Of a stretch of 64,000 nt of DNA, positions 31,621 through 43,290 are shown piece after piece. Positions within the stretch are counted from its first letter, which is position 1. Each line of letters opens with the position of its first letter. The translations under genes were made by a program, and so were the position numbers. Origin of the DNA: Carettochelys insculpta (Eukaryota; Chordata; Testudines; Carettochelyidae); the NCBI RefSeq assembly GCF_033958435.1, contig NC_134161.1, positions 1,612,001-1,676,000 of the forward strand. The letters are read 5' to 3'. The notes under the pieces were generated by a model. That model was not told the origin of the DNA and searched no databases. It saw only the letters and a list, made by a program, of their open reading frames with translations.

Positions 31621-33445
31621 TTGTTGATAGATTTTTCTGAAGCAGCCCAGCTTGTAGGTCTCACCATCGGCCTCGGGGAGACAAGATCTTGTTTCAACCA
31701 GCACCTCATTCCGATGGCCCAGCACCAGCTGTCTTTCTCCCAGGCACACAACTGAAAACGGTGCATCAGTTCACGTATTTGAGCAGCACTGTCTTGAGCA
31801 ATGGCTGTCTCAAAAGGAAGCTTCCTCCAGAATTAGGAAAGCCAGCCAGGCCCTGGGCTGACTTCGAACAGCAGCTCTTAACCAATGCCACATATATCTC
31901 TTCACCAAGGTGGGCCGTGGTTCTTTCTAACACCTCCCCTTGAGGGATCGGAGGCGTGGTCTCGGTCTCTTTATGGACATTACATTAAGCCGCTTGAGCA
32001 GTTTCACATTGACTGCCTCTGCTCAGTCAGGAGCATTCTCTGGCAGGACAGAGTGCACAGTGTTAAGGCCCTTGAGCAAACACAGCCACCACTGAGGTAA
32101 TGCTGCTGAGAGGACAACCTAGGTGGACCGGACATGTCATCGGCGCGGAAGACCACACTCCCCCAGCGTAGATCCTGTCTGGGGAGCTGAGCCAGGGCAG
32201 AAGGAAGAAGGGTTGTCCATATGAGGACTTCAAAGATCATCTGAAGAGCAGGCTCCCATGGGCCAGCGTCCATCTCAAAGAACACATGAGTAAGTGGCTC
32301 AGAACAGGATTCATGAGTAGTCTCTGACGAGATCAGCCTGGGACCAGTCTGAGGGACTGCAGTGAAATCACCCCCAGGCTGCATGTGAGAGACGCCACAC
32401 AGCTGCATCATCACACTTCATGGATAGGGATTTCCCGTGCCCTCAGCACGGCCGACTCTGCATTCGGGTTTGGGCTGCGGAGTCACATGCATAGCCATAG
32501 ATGAGAATGGCAACCCTATCATCGTCATCCTCCGTGATGGGCTACCAACATCACTAGCCAGTGCTTAGAGGGGTCAGCAGCCAAAGGCAATGGCTGGAGA
32601 CAGTCCCAGCTGCTGATATACGCATGGCCAATGGAGGGGTTCATGCCTTTCGATGTTCACCTCCACCAGTCAGAAGGGAAAGCAGTGATGGCCCTGGGCC
32701 GGGGCCGAGGGGGCGTGAATTCAGCAGCACCATAAAACTGGGGGAAGGTATGTGTAGGAAAGCCTGCTCGGGCTGCATCTCCACAGCTGAGGGACAGCTT
32801 AGTTCTTGCGGGTCCCGGTGGGCAGAGCTGTGTGGCAGCTGAGGGAAGGGGGTGAAGTGACTTCTGTGGTAGGATGCCTCGGTGAACTCCTGTAGAAAGT
32901 GTCCCGGGACGGTGGGTGACCATGGGTATTCTGAGGCCAAGTCTGGTGGGGAACTCACTCCCACGTTTGGGAAACGAAGCGTCCTTGGTGGGGATTACCT
33001 GGGCACAGACTCAAAGGAAAAAATGGCACAAAGTCACCAGCTCCACTTCTTCAGCATGAGATTTCCTTGGTATTCTGTCCCTCCAGACCTATTCACCCCA
33101 GTTCTTGCTAACGCTGATAGGATCACGGAGCTGATAGAATCACAGCCTGTGGTTGTGTGGCTTCCAGATAAATCAGAGGCACATTTGCCGAGCGGTGACA
33201 CTTAGTAGCTGTTCTCTATGGCCTGGCAGCCTCAGCCTGCATCTCCACTTACCATGGAAGCTCGAACACACAGGTTCGACCTCCTGGGGCGCTATTTCCC
33301 ACACGCACGAAACGGCGTGTCCCAGGGTCAGCGTCAACCCTGGAACTCCTCGCAAGCTGGGAGGATTAAGGAAGATTGACAAGACAAGTGCTCCTGTCTG
33401 CATTCCACCGTGAAGACAGCCACCACAGTCAACACCAACAAGTCG

Positions 33446-33476
33446 ATTTTAGGTACGCCAATGGCATACCTAAAAT
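33446..33476. repeat. Compact hairpin ATTTTAGGTA...TACCTAAAAT
   Basis: Ten-base perfect arms continue after one mismatch into GCC/GGC around an AAT loop. Function unknown; possibly an end or hinge of a small repeat. Confidence 0.7.
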
Positions 33477-34324
33477 TGTGTATCAGCCGTCGACTTTCCA
33501 CATGAGGACAGACGCAGCCTCGGATGCAGTAATGCGTCCATCAGCTAAGTTACAGTGTGCAGAAGCTGAACTGCTTTTCTGCATTCACCTGTGGCTGCCT
33601 GCCCACACCCTGAGCAACAGCCTGTCTCCCAGCGTCCCCGCTCCAGGGGACCCCAGAGACATGAATTGTGCTTAGCAGGTACAGGATGTTATGACAGGGC
33701 CTCCTAGTGCCAGAGATGGGAGAGTCTGTGGGAAGATATTAACACAGATCTCTGCTTCAATCCCAGGCAGTGGGATGAGCCGCCTGCCCTGGATGCTGGG
33801 ATCAGTGTGCAGAGGGAAGCCTCAGAGCACCCAACAGCTGACCCCCCCCCAGGGGGGATTTTCCTGCACAGTGCAGGCAGCTTTCCGGTCGAGACGTGTT
33901 TTAAGAGCCCTTTGCCCAGGCGTAGCTGGCAATGCAAGGTGCTTCGCTTGAATTATAACGGTGCTCAGCTCGGAAATCTGCATGTTGGTCATACTTGGCA
34001 CCTGGGAATCTGCAGCTGGAAGGGGGATTCTACTAGCCCTAGAGGCGGGATAAAAACGCCAGCTGTTCGTGGGGAGCCGGGGACTTCAGATTTAGTATGA
34101 AAGTATCACTTTCCGCTCTCATGCTTCAGCTGCCATAACCCGGTTTTGGTAATGTTTTTGGGTTCTAAAAAGGAAAACCCGACAACTTTTCATGCACTGT
34201 GAGAAATGTGACAAACACAGACTGTTTCCGGATCCTCCAGGGGGGAATACAAGCCACAAAGAAAATGAAAACCTCACGTGAGATTGTTTGTTTGGGTCAT
34301 AACCCAATTTTGCATCTGACAAAG

Positions 34325-34395
34325 CAGGTCTTTGCCCACCAAAGCTCATGCTCCAAAATATCTGTTAGTCTATAAGGTGCCACAGGACTTCTGGT
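34325..34395 (+). repeat. Partial copy of the GGTGCCACAGGACTT repeat
   Basis: CACCAAAGCTCATGCTCCAA, then AGTCTATAAGGTGCCACAGG and ACTTCTGGTT, matching the minus-strand copy at 7153-7275. Confidence 0.7.
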
Positions 34396-36574
34396 TAAGC
34401 CCAATTTTTAACACTTTTTTTTTAAATCCCCGCCCAGTGTTGCGCTGTAATTCTTATGAATCAGCAAATTCCCAGCTCTGCACCTGTCCCAGGAAGCTAT
34501 TTGTAACCTGTGAGCAACCCTGAATCCTGCCCCTCCACCGTGGACATGGGTGCAAGTTTCAGACCTTCTGGAGTTCCCACTCCAGTACAGCTGCATCGTG
34601 GGGCCAGTGGGACTCAGGACGATTGACTGAGTTTGCAGTCGCCTGAGCCACAGGCAGGTCCAAACCAACCCGGCCTCCCCGCCAACTTTCCAGGAGTGGG
34701 TGGGTAGCTGGAGGAATTGAACTGCGGATGAATACTCATCAGTGCCGGGAACCAGGTGGAAATGGTGCAACAAAGTGGGACTTGGAGGGTGTGACTCTCC
34801 CAGCCCTTTGCTCCTGAATCATCCCTGGCCTGTGACAGTGCCCAGTCCAAAGGCTCCAGCAGGAGCAGTGTGTCCCCACCTTGCACAGCTGTGAGTGACC
34901 AGCCAGCTGGGGGTCAGGAAAGGGTTCCATCACTGGCGTGAGCGGCCTCCCTTCTCTAGCCAGGCAGCATTCACCCTGCCTCCTGGAAAGAGGGTCCGAG
35001 ATTAGACCGGATCCCCCAGTGCCATGGGAGTGAAGATTCCCTATGCCAGGCAGCCAGGAACATGTGGCAACACCCCCTCGGCATGTGGAGTCGAGAGCTC
35101 GCGCTCACGATGTCCTGTGGCCTCAGAGCCTGGTCGTACCAGGTCTTCCTGCTGCTCTCAAAGGATGCAGAAGGAAGTCGCTGGGTGACACGGTTTGTCC
35201 AGCTGCCAAACAGCCCCTCCTATCATTCCACAGGAAGCAAGGTAGCCAGTATTGCCATCGTAAGGGTAAAGTAGCAGGAAGGGTCACAGGCCCCACCTGC
35301 CCCTTGGGGGGCTCTTTTCTCTTCCTTGTGAGGACCCAGCTGGGGGTGGCAGCTGAGGCGTAGGGAGCGACAGCGAAACGTGAGTGTGTGTTTGGGGGTG
35401 GGACTTGATCAGACCGCCTCAAAGGTGAGGGCTGGTTCTCCTCCGCTCCTGCGGTTGAGCTCAGGGTGAAGTGGCGGGGTGCGGGAAGAGACGGGGGGGA
35501 CCCAGGCTTGTGTTTCTCATGTTCTGGGGCACTTGGAAGACCTGCCTGGCCCCCGGATGTAATGGACCAGTCTCAGGGTGCTCTGACGTGTACTCTGCTT
35601 TCCCGGGCCCCCTGTGGATTGTGGGCAGCAGAGGACAGCCAAAGGGCTGTGTCCCATAGCTGGAGACCGCAGTGCTGTGCTGCTGTGCAGGAGATGGGCC
35701 TGTTTCTCCCTGGGACAGCACCTGCCTAGTTTCCTCTGAGTCAGACTCTCCAGCCCAGAGCCTGAGGGGTGTGACCTGCCTCCCATGGGAGTTCACTTGA
35801 AACTGGGCTGCTCTCAGCAATTAAGGACAGGGAAGGTTCTGCGCTCAGGGAGGAACCTGAGAGAGCCAGGCAATATGTGAGCCCTGCTTTGAACAGAATA
35901 TCCCTGGCCCAACTGCCCCGGGTCCCGCAGGCCTGGCGTGACCCTGCCCATAACAGATCACCTGGCTCCTCACCAGGTGCCTGGGAACTGTTCTCCCAGA
36001 AAGATGTGTCCAGCCTGGTGGCGAGATGCCCCAGCCCAGCTGTCAGGCATGGGCAGGACTGGCTGATATTTGTACACTGGGGATGGGATAATTGGTATGT
36101 AAAAGGCTGATATTTATGCACAAGGGCTGGGGTAATTGGGAACAAAGAGGCAGGAGAGCTGAGGAACAGGTTAGGCTGGTTTTCCTGTTGAGATCCTGGC
36201 ACTTACCTGGCAGGTGTGAGTGGAGACAGGCTTCCTGTCCCATTCCCACAGAGCTACCGGCTCGCTCCTCAGACGCTCCCCAGAAAATCATGCAGCTGGG
36301 GGCACTCTTTGGTCCTTGACGCCAGCACTGGTGGCAGCCATGGAACGGCACAGCTATGAGGTGAGGTTGTTGGGACGCTCCTCTGGCTCCTTGCTAAGCT
36401 AGCAATGCCGGGATGGAGCCTCCCCCTGATTAGGGTTTAATTAAGGAGCTGCTTGCTTTGCACGCGATGGGTAATTTCTGGAGGGAAGCTGGGTTTGTTC
36501 TCCTGCCCTCTCTGAAGGACAGTCCTCACAAAGTAGCACGCTCGTAACAGATGGAAGAATTCAGTGGGGTATGG

Positions 36575-36745
36575 TGGGAGCCAGGGCTTCTGGTTTCTGT
36601 TCCCTGACAGCGATCATCCCTGCTCCGTGCCTCAGTTTCCCCATTAGTAACAGGGGATAACAATAGACTAGACTAATAGCTACCTCAGACAGCACTTCAA
36701 GGCTCAAGGAGTGTTTGCCGGGCAAAGGCTGATGCTGTGCTAGTG
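36575..36745 (+). mobile_element. MIR-like SINE fragment
   Basis: Contains GTGCCTCAGTTTCCCCATTA, then CAGGGGATAACAATA and TAGCTACCTCAGA, the standard MIR core order. Confidence 0.7.
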
Positions 36746-36919
36746 GAGGATTCCGAGTTTGACTCAGTGTTACTGATTTTTTCATAGTGAAATGGACCAA
36801 GAGCTCATGGAAGTACAAGGCCCAGGGATCAGGCCTACTGTCAATTGAGCCTGATCTGCTGGTCAGTGGAGTAACACCGATGTGCTCTCCCAGTGCATGT
36901 GGTCCTGTGTGTGGTACAG

Positions 36920-37070
36920 AGAGGCAATGTGGCCCGGCTCGTGGCCAGGAACTCCCGAGACATGAGCTTGGCTGTGTCACCGCGAGTCACTTTCTGTGCC
37001 TCAGTTTCCCCATCTGTGACCGGGGACAATACGTCAGAGTGGTGCTCAGGCTGCGATGTGCTGTAGGGTT
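36920..37070 (+). mobile_element. MIR-like SINE fragment
   Basis: GAGCTTGGCTGTGTCACC, CACTTTCTGTGCCTCAGTTT and CCCCATCTGTGACCGGGGAC follow the MIR core order. Confidence 0.7.
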
Positions 37071-37971
37071 GTATTGCACAGACCTGGGGACTGCTGGGCC
37101 CAGGGCACGGGGAGAAGGTCGGCTGCCCTGAGGTTCATGTCTAATGATGAGTTCCACCATCTTAGCAGCTGGCCTCTTACAGTAGCCTCTTAGCGCCCTG
37201 TACCCAGTTCTGCTTGGAGAACAGGGACTCCTGTCTCCTGTGCCCTGCACGGAGCAGAAACAAGCAGCCTGTTTGGTTTGACAGCTGCAAGGACTTTGCT
37301 TGGTACCCAAGGAGTTCCTTACTGAGCCTATGCACCGCCTTCAGCCCGTGAGTCTTGACCAGAACACAGGCTCTGGACGCAGGGGACTTGTCCAGGCCGT
37401 TCAGATGAACCATTGAAAGCCAAGGTGTGACTGGCTCATTAGGACCCGAATGGGGATGAAAAAGTAATGGGCTCTGTGATCTGGCAGGGAAAGGTCGGTG
37501 TGAGCCAGTGGCAGGAAGGTTAGGCTAGGCGAATGCACCTCCTAACAGCCAGCTTAACGCATCTTTGGAACAGCCCACCCCTGCGCTGCAGCAGGGCTCC
37601 CAGCTTGGCTGATGTTAAATCACCAGAGTGTGTTTAGCTCTGACTCCAATAGAAATGAGCGCAGGGAGGTCCTGGGGGCTGTGATTGGCAGGGGCAGATG
37701 AGCACAGGAGTCCTTTCCGGCTCTATAATCAATGACATGATCCCCGGGTGCAAACTGTCCCTGGAGGACCTGTCCTCACTGAGGGCATGCACCGTCCTTC
37801 GTGCTGGTGCAGCAAGCGTACCCTTGTTAAGGAGGGACAGCCATACCTGGCGTTCTTCAGGGCTGATAGAGCTTCCCCCATCCAGCCCTGAGTGGATTTG
37901 GAAGGGGACAGGAAAGCAGCATGTTGCGAAGTCGAGCCAGTCATTTCGGCACCTGCGTGGCGAATACATTA

Positions 37972-38383
37972 CAGTAGCCACCCTAGTTATGCAAGGGTTG
38001 CGCTCCTGTGCGCCCTCGCATAACTCAAGTTGGGAACCGGGCGGCAGCCTGGCTCCTGGCTCCCCTGGAATTGTGGGAGCTGGGAGACTGACCTAAGCAC
38101 CAGTGCTGGTCAGTTTCCTGGCTCCTGCCAGCAGTGGGGAGCTGGGAACCAGTTTCCTGGCTCCTGCCACTCTGGGAGCCAGGAATAACTTCTCCCTGGC
38201 TTCCCCTAGCCGGGGGAGCTGGAGTTTGGACCGGGGAGCTGGAGTTTGGTCCAGGGAGCTGGTGGAGGAGATGCACTCCCACCAGCTCCTTGGCCCTGGG
38301 AACCCCAGGATTTCGACGTGCGCTTAACTCATGTTAAGACAAGTTAAGAGCAAGCTGAAATTGTGCACATTGGGGGTTTACTG
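37972..38383. mobile_element. pogo/Tigger-like non-autonomous element
   Basis: Flanked by TA on both sides. Ends CAGTAGCCACC and GGGGGTTTACTG are imperfect inverted termini. Inside are CTCGCATAACTCAAGTTGGG and several tandem GGAGCTGGAGTTTGG units. No transposase ORF. Confidence 0.7.
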
Positions 38384-38439
38384 TACCTAACTTCTGGGCC
38401 TCACTTTTGGCAACATTGGTCTTACCCTCTAGCTGAGTA

Positions 38440-38590
38440 AGCATGGACCTGGGAGTCAGGAGCTCACAGCACTGATCTCAGCTCTCCGCCTGACTCACTG
38501 CATGGCCTTGGGGAAGCCCCTTCCTTGCTCTGTGCCTCAGTTTTCCCCATGGGGTGCGCGTGGAATGATTCTCACTCCCTTTTTGGAGGG
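38440..38590 (+). mobile_element. MIR-like SINE fragment
   Basis: GACCTGGGAGTCAGGAGCT, CATGGCCTTGGGGAAGCC and CTGTGCCTCAGTTTTCCCCA match the MIR 5' and core parts. Confidence 0.7.
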
Positions 38591-39154
38591 CTGCGGGGTC
38601 TGTGGCTGAGGAGCTTGGCGCACTGGCTTGCAGGAATGCATTTCTGACGTGCGCCAGCTGACCCAACCCAAAGGCGAGGGTTTGGCCTGGCAGAACATCC
38701 CTTGGCAGATCAGCATTATTTCTTTCTCTGTGCTGGCATCTTCTAAAGCCTCTGGCCTCTACCGTGCCTGGCCAGAGTGCAAAGGAAAGCAGTCACCGTT
38801 GACAGCTGGCCACGTTCCTGGCTCGGAATCCGAGTGCCTGCTAGATAGAGCCTGGCGCTGACCCTGGGTGCATGACAGCCTCCGAATTAAAATCTAGCAG
38901 AAGCAAACCTGCTTGGTTTTGCTTCGTCACATCACATGTTTTGGCGGATTATAAACAGTCTCTGCTCTCACCTCAACTTCCCCCTGTGACCGCGCACAAG
39001 ATAGCACTTTGTTTATGCTCCCCAGAGGCGAAACTGTTGACCCCTTGAGCCCATGCTGGGGGTGCAGCTGAGGCAGAGTCTTTGTGCTGGCTTTGCAGGT
39101 GGAGGGGATTTTGCTCATTCTAGAGAGTGGGTGGTGTCATTCTCTGTGTACATA

Positions 39155-39320
39155 CGTAGCTCCTAGAGCTGGCAGGGACCTCAGGAGGTCATTGAGTCCA
39201 GTCCCCTGCCCTCTCGGGACAGCCAAGCACCCCCCCCTTTTTTTTAAATCCGTTTGCCCAAGGCTGTAAATAGCCCCCTCTGGGGCTGAGCTCCCACACT
39301 AGGTTTACAAGGCCAATGTA
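39155..39320 (-). mobile_element. Possible short CR1 tail fragment
   Basis: CAGGGACCTCAGGAGGTCAT followed by GAGTCCAGTCCCCTGCCCT is the reverse of a CR1 3' end. The remainder is not recognisable. Confidence 0.5.
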
Positions 39321-42300
39321 CTGGGAAGAGGAATGTTAATTGGTTATTGATTAGGCACTAGCACTCCAGAGCCAGGCCCCCCCTCCGTGAGCTGCATTTC
39401 AGCTCCAAAGGGCAAAGGAGTTCAGAAGCTAACGGTTTCTTGCAGGAGGATCTTAGGAACAGGGAGAGAAGAGCAGGTATCTAGGCAGCTCATTCGAAAC
39501 CATACGAGCTGTTTGGTCTGCTACTGATCTCACAGCTAGTTCCTCTGTGGCTGCTACTGATACGATCCCTGTGGGTTTCTGTTTCTGTTTCTGTTTGTTT
39601 CACTCATCAAAAGGCCCTTGGCTGGGCTCCTTTCGTGTTTGCTTAAACGCCCACTCGGAAGCTACAGAAAGTTTCTCGCCAGCTCTTGCACCTGCCTTCC
39701 CGTTACTAATTCTGAACTCTGGGCTTTGGTCCCGGCCGTCCCTCCATGAACGTCGTGTCGGGGAGATGGTGGCGTCTCTCTCACTCGCAGCCTTTACGGC
39801 GAGGTGGGATTTCTTCTGAAAAGATGCACCGATGCTCAAGCAGAAGTTCGGGGCATGGAGCCGGACTCCCTGGGTTGTGCTGAGCAGCTGGTCAGCTTGA
39901 ATTACCACAACAGTCCCTTCTTGCCTTAACGTCTCTGAATCTACGTTGCTGGCACAGGCTGGTTTTAATTCACAGATGGGCAAATGGTTAAGAAAGTGCT
40001 GTCTGTCCGCCTATCCCCCCATCAGCAAGGTCCTGCTGCATGAGGAGACCCACTGTCCAGGAACTGACTGGAAAACTATCAGGAAATTCACCAAAAAATT
40101 ATCCTACCCACTCCACTTCCAAACCCACTGGGCCTGATCCACCATGGAGTGAATGGACCTAGGCTGATTGACACTCATGAGAACCTGGTCCCTTAGTTTT
40201 CTAGTTTCCCTCCTGGCTGGTTCTGCTTCCACACTTTGTGCGTGGCACACGCCTACTCATGGAGACCATGTCTGACATTTGCAGCAGCCCCTGCAATAGG
40301 CTTGGGCGTTGGCGGGAAGTCAGCCTGCAGCTATGACCGAAGCAATGTGTTTGGCTCAGACCAGGGCCACACTTGAGATCAGCCGTTTGGGCCTTGCTCC
40401 GCACCCCTGGCCAGCAGCCCTCTTGCGATGCTCTCTGGGTGACAGAAGCCAGCACAAGTCCTCTGTGCTCCTTAAAGCCCACATAAAACTGCCTTTGCCT
40501 GGCACACGGAGGCGATGCTCTTTGCTCTCTCTGCCTGTGCCGGTCTGGCCACCAGTCCTACCTCCAGTGACCCCAGGGGGACAATACGGGCACCCTCACC
40601 CGAGCGTTGGCCAGGGGCCTGCAATGAGATCCAGCCACGCCAAACATGGGTTCCACCTTCTGGGAGTGGATCTGAGATGGGAGAGCGCTTGTCTCTGTGA
40701 CGTTGAAAATAGCTCAGCCCCTGGGCCCACCTGTAACCTCCCGAGTCGCAGGGGAAATGAGCGAGTGGCCTTTCTTCTCTGCCACGCCTTGAGTGTGACA
40801 CCTCAAGGGGAAGGGGCAGGGAGTGACACCTGTGCTCCTCCGTGTGTATCTGGGGGAAAAGAGCAGGGCCACTCACTGCCTGACCTCCGACCCTACTCGG
40901 GTCGGGATCCTGACTGGCAGCTCGCTCGCTCCTTGGCCACTGGCTGGCTGGGCGCTGGGGCTGTGCTGAGGGGTAGGCAGGGAGCAGCTGGTCAGGACCC
41001 TGGCTGAGATCACTGTGCTGTGAGGCCAGAAGGAAGAGCCGGGGAAAAGGATGGGGCCTCTCCTCCCAAGTGTGCTGCTGCTTTGCTTGAGTGGGGGTTA
41101 GTCCCCAGCCTGACACCAATGGAAGCTCGTGCAGTGATGTGTGAGGCTTGACCACCCTTCTTACTGTGATCGTAGGGCCTGGAAGCCTGCGGAGTCCTTG
41201 AGCTGCTTTCACAGGGCATTGCACGGGGGCCCAGGCAGCCTGGGTATGCTGCTGGAGGGGGCAGTGTGCTCTGAGGGGGCTGAAAGCCAAGCATCCCGGA
41301 TGGCTCTGCTGCCAGGTGTCGTGCGGGGGATGAGCTACTCACCCGAACAGGTGCAAAGCTGATCTCGCACGTTTGGGGGCTCAGATTGAGACACCCACAT
41401 TTAAGGTGCTGAGCACCCACCGGGGGAATGGGTGCTCAGCACCCCTGGTGGGCCGGGGTTGCAGCTTCCAGCCGAGCACCCAAAACGAGCAGCTGCTTTG
41501 TAAAATACAGCTGCCAGTTCCCCTGTGCCTTGCCAGCCCTGCCAGCAATGCACTGGCTCTGAGCCGCTAGGACTGATCGTTCAATGGTCACGACGTGAGC
41601 CTTGCTCTCAAAACCCAGCCACAGTCTCTGAGTCAGTGGTCATTTGTGCAGTGAGTCCCATGGGCTGACCAGGCACTGGGGGAACCAGCAGCGACTCGTG
41701 TGGGTTGCTCCTGCTCAGAGCTAGGTAGGAGGAAGGGATGGGCAGCTGTCACTTCACCTTGCTTCATGTTGCATTGCTCAGTCAAACCCCCACCCAGGCA
41801 CAGGGCCATCAGGACTCTCAAACATCATGTGATAAGACCGGATCCAAGGGAATGTGTCTCAAGGGCCTGGCAAAAAATTGGGAGTGCAGGACCTGATCCA
41901 AAACCCATTGAAGTCCCAGAGATGGGGAAAGGCTGTTCTTCAGATCAACAGGCCCTGAAGAGGGGAACTCTCAGGTGTTGTGCAGGATGGGACCAAGAAA
42001 GAGTTACTCTCTGGCCCCCCTCCCATTTTAAGTGTGTTCCAGGAGTGGCACAGGTAGGGGGGAGGGGGAGGCTTTTGGCCAAACCTTTTTCTAAATATGT
42101 GTCATATTCACTGAATTGTTTAAAAGAAACAAACACCACAAATTCCAAAAACGGTCCAACGGTTTTGATGTTTTGAGCTGAAAGGACTTCAGGTTTAGAC
42201 ATTTCCTTCCGGTGTAGCTAAACCTGAGAAAACATGAAGAAAAGTTTAAAATCCAAACGAGGCACTTGGGTTAACTCAAAATGAGATTTTTGCTCAATGT

Positions 42301-42864
42301 TATGGGGTTCACCAAAAATTTCATTTTCAGATCAGCCAGAAGCATTTGAAATTTTTTTTCTGAATTGCCAGAGAACTGAGAAATGACTCTTTCACCCCCT
42401 GCAGGCAGGCTTGGAGCCCTGTCCCAGCAGCCTTTTGTGATGTTGTCAGGCTCCATCAATGGGGAATAAGAGGAGATGGTCTGATTGAAGGAGGAGCAGG
42501 AATATTTGTGGTGACTCACCCCAGGAAGTTACATTTTACATTTTAACAGAGTACTTGAAGGTATTTACGAAGTCTGGAGTGAGATGTGGTAACCGTCCAA
42601 TGTACCGATGAACGAATCTGACAGTCCAATAGCAAAGTGGGCAAAACAACGTACTAAATTCAGCTGGAGTCAGGGCAGTGTATTAACTCGATTATGGGAG
42701 CTTATGATTTCATCATGAGCCTCACAGTGACAGGTGGTGCTCTTCAAGCCCCAGCTCCCAAAATCACGTCACTACACCAGCATCACTGTTTCCATTTCAA
42801 ACGGAAGTTTCTGGCTGTGGAGAAAAGTTTGAAAAAGTGGCCCCTGCACGTTGTAGCCCCATGA

Positions 42865-43290
42865 TGAAAGGGTGCAGACACATTGGAGAGGGTTCAGTGG
42901 AGGGCAATGAAAATAATTAGGGGGCTGGGGCACATGATCTGTGAAGGAGAGGCTAAGGGAACTGAGCTTATTTAGTCTTCAGGAGAGAAGAGTGAGGGGT
43001 GATTGAATTACGTGAAGGAGATTCCTAAGAGGATGGAGCCAGGTGGCATACGACAGATCAAGGAGCAATGGTCTGAAGTTGCAGTGGGAGAGGTCTAGGT
43101 TGGACATTAGGAAAAAACTATTTCCCCAGAAGGGTGGTGAAGTGCAGGAATACCTTTCCTAGAGAGGTGATGGACTCTCCATCCCGAGAGGTTTTTAAGT
43201 CCCAACACAATAAAACCCTGGCTGGGATGATTGGTTGGGGTTGGATTTGATAAGCTCCTGAGGGGCCTTCCAGCCCTAGGATTCTATGGC
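42865..43290 (+). mobile_element. CR1 LINE 3' fragment
   Basis: CR1 ORF2 end and 3' UTR (GCAGACACATTGGAGAGGGT, GGCCTTCCAGCCCTAGGATT) finishing in ATTCTATGG. Several frameshifts. Confidence 0.88.

Larger units (their letters stand above)
26455..32504 (+). pseudogene. Old non-LTR retrotransposon, split by at least five later insertions
   Basis: Pieces of one reverse-transcriptase ORF in the same order and strand: 26455-26905 (ALKAVCGPSQS, APGDDGIPAEL), 27636-27841 (EFKAAIIISLFKNKG), 28257-28484 (ENVPDVQCGFRPGHSATDM, KAFDEVNREGLWALL), 28812-28917 (FHDHNRARV, GVKQG), 29056-29229 (LAPILCDLF, SLFDL-RLGTKTKNLERL) and 31621-32504 (FSEAAQLVGLTIGLG, LEQFHIDCL, RWTGHVIGAEDH and a decayed C-terminal C2H2 finger ending at TGA 32502). 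Frameshifts and stops are frequent. After the stop comes a short ATC/CATC-rich stretch. The endonuclease region is absent. Related to, but clearly different in sequence from, the younger LINE inside it. Confidence 0.85.

Noticed and set aside
40309..41290. Paired sense (232 codons) and antisense (272 codons) frames
   Set aside because: GC-rich sequence with few stops. No recognisable domain, no splice context, and both strands open equally.
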